9,492 bases of DNA from positions 1 through 9,492 of the forward strand of contig JARFQZ010000259.1 of assembly GCA_029287515.1 (NCBI GenBank), read 5' to 3'. A program made the position numbers and the translations under genes. The notes beneath the pieces were generated by a model, which ran no database searches, was not told the DNA's origin, and worked only from the letters and a program-made list of their open reading frames with translations. This stretch comes from Lysobacterales bacterium. Lineage in GTDB: Bacteria > Pseudomonadota > Gammaproteobacteria > Xanthomonadales > SZUA-36. Below, in pieces: positions 1-5,488 of this stretch. Within the stretch, counting starts at the first letter, position 1. Each line of letters begins with the position of its first letter.

Positions 1-64
<64 letters not shown>

Positions 65-137
65 TTTTTCAAGCCGAAGACGGCATACGAGATTAGGTCG
101 TTGGTCTCGTGGGCTCGGAGATGTGTATAAGAGACAG
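65..137. other. Illumina P7 / Nextera adapter with index
   Basis: Positions 70-93 match the P7 flow-cell oligo with one mismatch (C at 75 where A is expected). Positions 94-103 (TAGGTCGTTG) are a 10-base i7 index. Positions 104-137 match the Nextera read-2 transposase adapter, ending in the 19-base Tn5 mosaic end AGATGTGTATAAGAGACAG at 119-137. The genomic insert begins at 138. This is untrimmed read-through that was assembled into the contig end. Confidence 0.98.
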
Positions 138-207
138 ATACAAAAAGCAGGAAGGCAGCAATGCAAAGGGCGCAAAACAGAATCTGGGTGGTTCGAATCA
201 TTCTCAC
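138..207 (-). CDS. Truncated gene start: N-terminus of an exported or membrane protein
   Basis: This minus-strand reading frame starts at GTG (207-205) and runs off the genomic end at 138, giving 23 codons. The peptide is MRMIRTTQILFCALCIAAFLL followed by FV: two arginines, then about 15 hydrophobic residues, which fits a signal peptide or a first membrane helix. The GTG start is preferred because AGGAG at 219-215 lies 7 nt upstream. The ATG at 201 is in the same frame but 13 nt from that site. The gene follows the amidohydrolase stop codon by 38 nt on the same strand, so the two are probably co-transcribed. Nothing of the mature protein is present, so no function can be given. The cut is caused by the contig end, not by a mutation. 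Confidence 0.6.
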
Positions 208-214
208 TGGGTTT

Positions 215-219
215 CTCCT
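215..219 (-). promoter_or_regulatory. Ribosome binding site AGGAG for the truncated gene
   Basis: AGGAG on the minus strand lies 7 nt before the GTG at 207 and 13 nt before the ATG at 201. The spacing favours GTG as the start. Confidence 0.5.
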
Positions 220-245
220 AAGGATTCAGACGGAATAGGGTAGCA

Positions 246-1538
246 TCAGGGATTCTGTGATTCCCAGCGGACCACTTCGCCGCCTTTCATCACGAAAATC
301 ACGCGCTCTAGCTCGGAGATGTCTTCAAGCGGGTCGCCCGCGACAGCGATGATATCGGCAAAATAACCTGGGGCCACACCACCCGTCTGCCCTTCCCATC
401 GCAACAGTTTCGCAGCCTGCGTGGTGGCCGCCCGGATCGCCTGCATCGGGCTCATGCCCAGGTCCACCATACGTGAAAACTGCATGGCATTGTCACCGTG
501 GGGGATGACGGCCGAATCAGTTGAAAACACCATGTTCACTCCCGCCTCGACCGCCTTGGCGAAGTTCGCACGCCGGCGTTCGTGGATGAAGGCCGCTTTC
601 TCCATGGATTCCGGCAACAGGCCATTCTTTTCACCCTCGGCCAGCAGGTATTCGGTGGCGTAAATGTTCATCGACAACCAGGTGCCCTTTTCCTTTGCCA
701 GCTGGATGCCTTCGTCGTCGATCAAGCTGGAGTGTTCTATGGAATCTACCCCCGCCTGGATGGCGTAGCGGATGCCTTCCGTACCATGGGCGTGGGCCGC
801 TACCGTCATGCCGCGCGTGTGGGCCTCGTCGACGATCGCCTGCATTTCTTCCATGGTGTACTGGCGCGCACCCACGGAAGTGCCTTTGCTCAGTACACCG
901 CCGGTGGCGCAGAACTTGATGATGTCGGCGCCATACTTGTTGACTTCCCTGACCTTCGCGCGCACGGCCCAGGGGCCATCAGCCACGCCTTCTGCCTTCA
1001 CACCGTACTGCTCGGGCAACAGGTTGCTGTCGCAGTGTCCGCCGGTGATTCCCAGGGAAGGGCCGGATACCTGCAGGCGGGGCCCCGGTACCCGGCCTGA
1101 ATCGATCGCGTCGCGCAGGGAAACATCGGAATAACCGCCGGCGCCCAGATTACGGGCCGCGGTGAAACCGGCCATCAGGGTTTTGCGTGCGTTGGCCACG
1201 CCTCGAACGGCCTGGTCGGTATAGGAAACGGCAAGGGACTCGTAGCCGTTATCAGATGAATAGTAGGTCAGGTGCGTGTGCATGTCGGCCAGGCCCGGCA
1301 GCAGGGTGGCATCGCCCAGGTCGATGACCTTCGCATCGGCTGGTGCGTTCGAACCGAACGTCACTTCGGTGATCTGGTCGTCGACGATAGTAACCAGGGG
1401 ATTGCGTCTGAGTTTGCCCTCGATTGGGTCGACCAGTTTTGTCGCTGTCAGGTAAACGGTTTCTGCCTGTGCAGTCAGCGGGAAGGCGCTGAGGCAAAGT
1501 GCAGCGAGAATAAAAATTCGGGCGGTTGAAGTCAGCAC
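246..1538 (-). CDS. Exported metal-dependent amidohydrolase, Xaa-Pro dipeptidase-like
   Basis: A 430-aa protein starting at GTG (1538-1536), with AAGGA at 1553-1549 and 10-nt spacing. Residues 1-25 form a Sec signal peptide with likely cleavage after AQA (25), so it acts in the periplasm or outside the cell. The rest is an amidohydrolase-superfamily TIM barrel with small flanking beta segments. The visible metal-site residues are H87 and H89 (MHTH), K208 (IIKFCATGG, the position of the carboxylated lysine), H249/H251 (AAHAHG), H269 (IEHSS) and catalytic D341 (STDS). The C-terminus has the usual GGVAPGYFADIIAVAGDPL segment. This set and the length match the prolidase-like/imidazolonepropionase-related group, whose characterised members cleave dipeptides such as L-Xaa-L-Pro or L-Xaa-L-Arg/Lys and amino-acid amides. 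The class is secure, but the sequence does not settle the substrate. It shares its strand with the truncated gene at 138-207. Confidence 0.93.
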   Translation of the reverse strand: MLTSTARIFILAALCLSAFPLTAQAETVYLTATKLVDPIEGKLRRNPLVTIVDDQITEVTFGSNAPADAKVIDLGDATLLPGLADMHTHLTYYSSDNGYESLAVSYTDQAVRGVANARKTLMAGFTAARNLGAGGYSDVSLRDAIDSGRVPGPRLQVSGPSLGITGGHCDSNLLPEQYGVKAEGVADGPWAVRAKVREVNKYGADIIKFCATGGVLSKGTSVGARQYTMEEMQAIVDEAHTRGMTVAAHAHGTEGIRYAIQAGVDSIEHSSLIDDEGIQLAKEKGTWLSMNIYATEYLLAEGEKNGLLPESMEKAAFIHERRRANFAKAVEAGVNMVFSTDSAVIPHGDNAMQFSRMVDLGMSPMQAIRAATTQAAKLLRWEGQTGGVAPGYFADIIAVAGDPLEDISELERVIFVMKGGEVVRWESQNP

Positions 1539-1679
1539 GGTTGAATTGTCCTTGAAGTACAGGCCCGATAGGTTAGCAGAATTGATTCAATGGTATATGC
1601 TGCACGTTTCTGCAATCGGGGAATTCAAAAATGAGTCATCAACCCCTTTGAATAATTCGACGCGCTCCCTGTTGTTCAT

Positions 1680-1705
1680 CCGCCTGGCGAAAGCCGAGGA
1701 GGCGG
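1680..1705. other. Hairpin with GAAA tetraloop
   Basis: CCGCCT (1680-1685) pairs with AGGCGG (1700-1705). Directly inside, GGC (1686-1688) pairs with GCC (1693-1695) around GAAA (1689-1692), leaving a 4-nt bulge GAGG on the 3' side. The GNRA-type loop forms only in a plus-strand transcript. No T-tract follows, so it does not look like an intrinsic terminator. It could be a structured leader or small RNA element, or chance. Confidence 0.3.
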
Positions 1706-1763
1706 CCCATGCCCAATGCGTGTAATCATTCATGCAGTGATATGAATAAATGCTGATATAAAA

Positions 1764-1781
1764 CAATGATTTAAGTCATTG
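1764..1781. promoter_or_regulatory. 18-bp near-palindrome, CRP/FNR-like operator candidate
   Basis: CAATGATTTAAGTCATTG pairs at 8 of 9 arm positions; the only mismatch is 1770/1775. Its core TGA-N6-TCA has the spacing of CRP/FNR-superfamily sites, although the outer bases differ from both consensus sequences. It lies just after TATAAA (1757-1762), 169 nt before the plus-strand gene at 1951 and 225 nt from the amidohydrolase start. Which gene it would serve, and which regulator binds, cannot be told from the window. Confidence 0.4.
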
Positions 1782-1950
1782 CTGGTGGATCGGTTTCATG
1801 CTAGTTGTAAAAAGTCACCGAGGGCCCGGCCGGTTGGTCAACAGCTAATTCCATCGTTTCGCTACCTCGCCGGTGTTCGGAGATGTTCGGGGTCGCCCGA
1901 CCGCGGACCACTAACGCTTGCGCTGACATGGACGCCGGCTGGGAGGCGAA

Positions 1951-2529
1951 ATGACGGCTATCAGATCACTTATCCTCGGCACGGTCATCCTGTTCAGCGC
2001 GGTGCTGACCTCGGTAACGTGCCTTGCCAACTTCGTGACCACGGTCAATGGAGGCGGCATTATCAAAGAGGGCGCCGGAACGGACGAAAACAAGATTACT
2101 TTTTCTTTTAACGTCTACGCTGATGACGATGTTCCTGAAGGCGTCGGGCATTTCCAGGCCCAATTCCATCGCCTTGCACTTCACCCGGACCTGGAAAAAT
2201 GCAGGTTCTTCTCTAGAGACATCACCGGATTCGATATCAGACCCGGTGATCTCGAGTCGACACCTTACACTTTCGTCAAGATCTGGGCCAGCGGCCGCCT
2301 GGACGGAGAAGATAACTGGTCAGTCATCATCCGGTTTGCGGATTTCGGCAATCCAAAAAAGAAGAAAGGCTTGCCGCAAAACCACGTGGATGCCGTGCGC
2401 ATCCAACTGGTGAACCCGAATGGCGAGCATGTATACGATACGGCGTGGGAAAACGAATTCTCCCGAGAGCAGGGTTGGCGGCACCTGCTGGATGGAGGCA
2501 ACATCTCTGTCCATGTGTCGGGGGATTAA
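1951..2529 (+). CDS. Small secreted beta-rich protein, post-COAP-like
   Basis: A 192-aa protein. Start ATG has GGGAGG (1941-1946) 4 nt upstream, which is close but workable. Residues 1-26 form a signal peptide: a short basic start, a hydrophobic core, and probable cleavage after CLA. The cysteine at 24 does not sit in a proper lipobox. The mature part lacks membrane segments and alternates short beta strands: NGGG-I at 33-37, FSFNV at 51-55, GHFQAQF at 66-72, WSVIIRFADFG at 123-133 and a closing LDGGNISVH at 180-188. The GGG-I opening, the F-x-F strand, the DxGxP-like turn and the GGNI-x-VH ending resemble secreted proteins annotated with post-COAP-1 or related beta domains. I make that assignment from memory of the pattern, so it is tentative. 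A lysine cluster (136-139) falls in an exposed turn. No catalytic residues are evident; a structural or surface role is possible. Confidence 0.75.
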   Translation: MTAIRSLILGTVILFSAVLTSVTCLANFVTTVNGGGIIKEGAGTDENKITFSFNVYADDDVPEGVGHFQAQFHRLALHPDLEKCRFFSRDITGFDIRPGDLESTPYTFVKIWASGRLDGEDNWSVIIRFADFGNPKKKKGLPQNHVDAVRIQLVNPNGEHVYDTAWENEFSREQGWRHLLDGGNISVHVSGD

Positions 2530-2586
2530 GCGGGGCCAGCCCATTTTCCTCATGGAAGTCGTCCGCAGCAGGCTCCGGTGCCTTCA

Positions 2587-2615
2587 TTGCGGTCTGAACC
2601 GCTCGGGAGTAAGCT
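2587..2615 (+). promoter_or_regulatory. Weak candidate promoter for the TolB/TPR gene
   Basis: TTGCGG (2587-2592) and TAAGCT (2610-2615) are separated by exactly 17 nt and lie 33 nt before the start codon at 2648. Each hexamer matches the sigma-70 consensus at only 3 of 6 positions. Support comes mainly from the spacing and from the same octamer TAAGCTGA recurring before the gene at 4533. A 5-bp hairpin (2589-2602) overlaps the -35 part. Confidence 0.25.
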
Positions 2616-2647
2616 GAACAGTTAACCAGGGCGGGGAGCCATCCTGC

Positions 2648-4477
2648 ATGTCGCTGTATTCCGAACTCAAACGCCGCAATGTATTCCGGGTAGCGATCGC
2701 TTACCTGGCCGGGGCGTGGCTGTTGACGGAAGTTGCAGAAACCCTGTTCCCGCTGTTCGGCTTCAGTGAAACGCCGGTGCGCATGGTCGTCACCCTATTG
2801 GCCATAGGTTTCCCGTTGGTCCTGATTTCTTCCTGGGTGTTTGAAATCACTCCCCAGGGCCTGAAGCGCGAAGTAGAAGTGACCCGGGAAGACTCGATCA
2901 CCCGGTTCACCGGCAAAAAGATCGATCGCATGATCATTGTCTTGCTGACCGTTGCGCTGGGGTATTTCGCTTTCGACAAGTTCATTGTGAGCTCCCGGTG
3001 GGAAGAGAGCCTGGAGGCGCAGAAGGAAGCGGAGGTGGCCGAAGCCCGCCAGGCCGGCCGCACCGAGGCACTGGTGGAATCTTACGGTGACAAGTCAATC
3101 GCCGTGCTGCCTTTTGTCAACATGAGTTCGGATGTCGAGCAGGAGTATTTCTCCGATGGCATATCGGAAGAACTGCTGAATCTGCTGGCCAAGATTCCGG
3201 AATTGCGGGTGACCTCCCGCTCTTCCGCCTTCGCCTTCAAGGGTGAGAAAATCGATGTGCCGGTGGTGGCCGAAAAGCTGAACGTCGCCCACATATTGGA
3301 AGGTTCGGTCAGAAAGTCCGGCAACCAGGTTCGGATAACCGCGCAACTGATCGAAGCGCGATCCGACACGCACCTTTGGTCGGAAACTTTTGACCGTACC
3401 CTGGACGACATTTTTGCCATCCAGGACGAGATCGCCGCCACGGTGGTAGAGCAATTGAAGATCACCCTGCTGGGTGACGTTCCCACTGCGGATGAAACCA
3501 ATCCCGAGGCTTACGCACTCTACCTGCAGGCTCGGCACCTGGCTCGACTGAACAGCGCTGAGGGATTTAAACAATCCAACGATTTGCTGGAGCAGGCCCT
3601 GGCCATCGAGCCGGACTACGCTGCGGCCTGGAGCGGCCTTGCTACCAATTACATGAACCAGACGATGAATGGTTTACTGCCGGATGAGGACGGTTTTACC
3701 CAGGCCCGGCTGGCGGCTGAAAAGGCGCTTACGATCGATCCCGAGCATGCCGAGTCCCTGGCTACCCTGGGCTGGGTTACGTATGTCCACAAAAACGACG
3801 TGGCGCGCGCCGCCCCTTACTATGAACAGGCATTGAAACTCGATCCGGCCAATTCATACATCCTCCGCCGGGCCACCACCCTGTTGCAAAGCCTGGACCG
3901 CCGGGATGAAGCCATTGCGCTGCAAAAATATGCCAATGCCCGCGACCCGGTCGCCGCCCGCGGCCATGCCAACCTGGCCTATTACTACCTGCACGACGGC
4001 AGGTGGGATGAATCCATAGCCTCGTACCAGACAGCGCTGAAGCTGAGCCCGGATTACATCGGCGCCCACTACTTCATCGGTGTGGCCCTGCTGTACAAGG
4101 ACGAAGCCCAGGCTGCACTGGAAGCGTTCGCGCGGGAACCCGACGACGAATACCGGGTCAAGGGAACGACCCTGGCGCTATACGAGCTGGGCCGGCAGGA
4201 AGAATTTCGGGCTAAACTCGATGAGCTGATCGAGCGCTGGGGCGATCAATGGCCTTCCGAGGTAGCGCACGTTTATGCTTATTCCGGCGATGCTGACGCC
4301 GCTTTCCTGTGGTTGGATAAAGCCATTGAAGAGAACGAGGACGGCCTCAGCGAGCAGTTCCTGCTGCCGTTCTACCAGAACATTTACACCGATCCCAGGT
4401 GGAATGAATTTCTGCAACGCGTGGGCAGTTCACCTGAACAACTTGCCGCGGTCGAGTTCGAATTCTCCCTGCGCTGA
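2648..4477 (+). CDS. Membrane-anchored TolB/FlgO-like domain protein with TPR repeats
   Basis: A 609-aa protein. The ATG is preceded by GGGGAG (2633-2638) at 9-nt spacing. The N-terminus begins SLYSELKRRNVFRVAIAYL, the hallmark of a widespread gammaproteobacterial family often loosely labelled adenylate cyclase or TPR protein. Hydrophobic segments lie at about 12-36, 44-64 and 94-113. A charged Glu/Ala-rich linker (117-145) leads to a TolB/FlgO-like alpha/beta domain at about 149-275 (KSIAVLPFVNMSSD, YFSDGISEEL, RVTSRSSAFAFKG, ILEGSVRKSG, LWSETFDR). TPR-type helical repeats follow, including A-x-EPDYAAAWSGLA (319-332), IDPEHAESLATLGW (363-376), LKLDPANSYIL (396-406) and LKLSPDYIGAHY (464-475). 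No cyclase, kinase or DNA-binding domain is present at the N-terminus, so an enzymatic label is not justified. A scaffold or sensory role at the inner membrane is the reasonable inference. Confidence 0.9.
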   Translation: MSLYSELKRRNVFRVAIAYLAGAWLLTEVAETLFPLFGFSETPVRMVVTLLAIGFPLVLISSWVFEITPQGLKREVEVTREDSITRFTGKKIDRMIIVLLTVALGYFAFDKFIVSSRWEESLEAQKEAEVAEARQAGRTEALVESYGDKSIAVLPFVNMSSDVEQEYFSDGISEELLNLLAKIPELRVTSRSSAFAFKGEKIDVPVVAEKLNVAHILEGSVRKSGNQVRITAQLIEARSDTHLWSETFDRTLDDIFAIQDEIAATVVEQLKITLLGDVPTADETNPEAYALYLQARHLARLNSAEGFKQSNDLLEQALAIEPDYAAAWSGLATNYMNQTMNGLLPDEDGFTQARLAAEKALTIDPEHAESLATLGWVTYVHKNDVARAAPYYEQALKLDPANSYILRRATTLLQSLDRRDEAIALQKYANARDPVAARGHANLAYYYLHDGRWDESIASYQTALKLSPDYIGAHYFIGVALLYKDEAQAALEAFAREPDDEYRVKGTTLALYELGRQEEFRAKLDELIERWGDQWPSEVAHVYAYSGDADAAFLWLDKAIEENEDGLSEQFLLPFYQNIYTDPRWNEFLQRVGSSPEQLAAVEFEFSLR

Positions 4478-4532
4478 TGCTAAGCTGAGCACTCTCGCCA
4501 TCCGATTGTTTAACCCGTTAGGGAGAATATCG

Positions 4533-4979
4533 ATGTCGAAACTCAAGCAATTCAAACTTGTTTCCACCCTGCTGTGTACCTCATTCCTCCTGGCGTCTCC
4601 CCTGTGCGCAGACCCGCCATCAGACAAAGGTCAGAAAGGCAAAGATAAAGGCTCGGACAAGTCCGGGAATGGCGGCGTGGAATATGCCCTCGATTTATCT
4701 CTGCTGGTCTCTGCAGGCATCAGCGTCGGCGATGCGCGCCGGTTGGCGGTAAATGAGGGTCTGACAGGCATGAAATCGCTGCCGCCGGGGATTCGTAAAA
4801 ACCTTGCCCGGGGTAAACCGATGCCTCCGGGGATCGCCAAGACTCGCATGCCGGGCGCTTATGTTAATCAACTGCCCAGGCACGATGGTTATGAGTGGCT
4901 GCAGGTGGGCAGCGACCTGGTACTGGTCGTCACTGGAACCCTGGTGATTTCTGATGTGCTGGAAGGCGTATTCAGGTGA
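4533..4979 (+). CDS. CigR/RcnB-like periplasmic protein
   Basis: A 148-aa protein. The reading frame is open back to 4275, but ATG 4533 is the real start: GGGAG (4521-4525) lies 7 nt upstream, and a signal peptide (residues 1-26, likely cleavage after LCA) begins right there. The upstream extension only overlaps the TPR gene out of frame. The mature protein opens with a Lys/Gly/Asp-rich flexible stretch (30-48), then a helix with SLLVSAGIS (56-64). Next come two PPGI motifs (SLPPGIRKNLARGK at 82-95 and MPPGIAK at 97-103) and a C-terminal hydrophobic strand/helix after GYEWLQVGSDLVLV (119-132). This order is characteristic of RcnB-domain/CigR-family proteins. RcnB is linked to periplasmic nickel/cobalt homeostasis and CigR to virulence control in Salmonella. 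Neither role can be carried over here, because no metal exporter or type III secretion gene is nearby. Confidence 0.8.
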   Translation: MSKLKQFKLVSTLLCTSFLLASPLCADPPSDKGQKGKDKGSDKSGNGGVEYALDLSLLVSAGISVGDARRLAVNEGLTGMKSLPPGIRKNLARGKPMPPGIAKTRMPGAYVNQLPRHDGYEWLQVGSDLVLVVTGTLVISDVLEGVFR

Positions 4980-5007
4980 GCTGATAGCCGCACTTTTCCC
5001 TTGACTG

Positions 5008-5024
5008 CCCTATAGTTGATAGGG
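5008..5024. promoter_or_regulatory. Inverted repeat upstream of the NTF2-fold gene
   Basis: CCCTAT (5008-5013) and ATAGGG (5019-5024) form a perfect 6-bp inverted repeat around AGTTG, ending 6 nt before the ribosome site of the next gene. TTGACT (5001-5006) precedes it, but no -10 lies at the proper distance. It could be a small operator or an mRNA hairpin near the ribosome site. Confidence 0.3.
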
Positions 5025-5030
5025 ACTGGA

Positions 5031-5036
5031 AAGGAG
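5031..5036 (+). promoter_or_regulatory. Ribosome binding site AAGGAG for the NTF2-fold gene
   Basis: AAGGAG lies 8 nt before ATG 5045 and 5 nt before an in-frame TTG at 5042. The ATG is therefore the preferred start, one codon inside the longest reading frame. Confidence 0.7.
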
Positions 5037-5044
5037 AATCATTG

Positions 5045-5461
5045 ATGAGCATCAATCTGGAACCGGCAAGACAGTTTTTTGAAGCCTGCGAAACCGGACA
5101 AGGATGGGACGCGTGCAAAGCCTATTGCCATGCAGACGCGACGTTTTCTTCTCAAACGGGAGCTTTGTCTGAAATATCGACACTGGAAGACTACACGGAA
5201 TGGATGAAGGGCCTTCTTACGCCCATTCCGGATGGGCACTACGAGTTGAAATTTTTCGGCGTCGATGAAAGCAACAACTCCGTGGCGGCATTCGCTGTTT
5301 TTCACGGCACACAGACCGGCGAAGGCGGGCCCGTTCCCCCAACCGGCAACACCGTGGCGGCAGATTATGTCTACCACATGGTTTTCGACGGCGACCGAAT
5401 TAAACACATGACGAAAATCTGGAACGACACCATCAGCTTGCAGCAATTGGGATGGGGCTGA
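5045..5461 (+). CDS. SnoaL/NTF2-fold protein
   Basis: A 138-aa protein with no signal peptide, predicted cytoplasmic. It has the size and order of a single SnoaL-like/NTF2 cone-fold domain: an N-terminal helix (ARQFFEACETG, 8-18), a second helix with WDACKAYCHADATF (21-34), a third over LEDYTEWMKGLL (47-58), then antiparallel strands (HYELKFFGVDE 65-75, SVAAFAVFHGTQ 79-90, AADYVYHMVFDGDRIKHMTKIWND 105-128). Such domains include small hydrolases, isomerases and non-enzymatic binding proteins. Acidic, His and Tyr residues line the expected pocket, but no catalytic set can be assigned with confidence. The gene converges on the ferritin/CDGSH fusion gene with only 17 nt between stop codons. It shares no obvious operon with it. 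Confidence 0.85.
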   Translation: MSINLEPARQFFEACETGQGWDACKAYCHADATFSSQTGALSEISTLEDYTEWMKGLLTPIPDGHYELKFFGVDESNNSVAAFAVFHGTQTGEGGPVPPTGNTVAADYVYHMVFDGDRIKHMTKIWNDTISLQQLGWG

Positions 5462-5470
5462 ACGGTTCTG

Positions 5471-5488
5471 CGGGAAATCTACTTCCCG
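5471..5488. terminator. Hairpin between convergent genes
   Basis: CGGGAA (5471-5476) and TTCCCG (5483-5488) form a perfect 6-bp stem with a 6-nt loop. The hairpin contains the stop codon of the minus-strand gene (5479-5481) and lies 10 nt past the plus-strand stop. It is well placed for a bidirectional terminator, but neither side has a T-tract, so the role is uncertain. Confidence 0.3.

Larger units (their letters stand above)
1539..1950. other. 412-nt divergent intergenic region
   Basis: This gap separates the minus-strand amidohydrolase from the plus-strand secreted protein, so it should hold both promoters. It contains an 11-bp palindrome ATTGATTCAAT (1581-1591), a hairpin with a GAAA loop (1680-1705), an AT-rich stretch with TATAAA (1757-1762), an 18-bp near-palindrome (1764-1781), a TGTTCGG direct repeat (1874-1880, 1884-1890) and a GGTCG/CGACC hairpin (1891-1902). 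A 42-codon ORF (1597-1725) has no clear ribosome site. I could not place a convincing -35/-10 pair for either gene. Confidence 0.6.

Noticed and set aside
582..1100. A 172-codon plus-strand frame inside the amidohydrolase
   Set aside because: Antisense shadow of a gene with all catalytic residues present; no recognisable protein features.
1779..2111. A 110-codon plus-strand frame overlapping the secreted-protein gene
   Set aside because: No ribosome site or protein-like composition. It overlaps the signal-peptide gene in another frame.
2589..2602. GCGGT-CTGA-ACCGC hairpin as a terminator of the secreted-protein gene
   Set aside because: The stem is only 5 bp and no T-tract follows.
2648..4477. 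Adenylate cyclase label for the TolB/TPR protein
   Set aside because: Homologues are sometimes given this name, but no cyclase catalytic domain is present in the 609 residues.
4275..4532. Upstream extension of the CigR-like frame to 4275
   Set aside because: It overlaps the TPR gene out of frame and would bury a signal peptide. The ribosome site at 4521-4525 points to ATG 4533.
5001..5028. TTGACT as a sigma-70 promoter for the NTF2-fold gene
   Set aside because: No -10 hexamer lies 16-18 nt downstream; TATAGT at 5011 is only 4 nt away.
5042..5044. TTG as the start of the NTF2-fold gene
   Set aside because: The ATG right after it has better spacing (8 nt) to AAGGAG.
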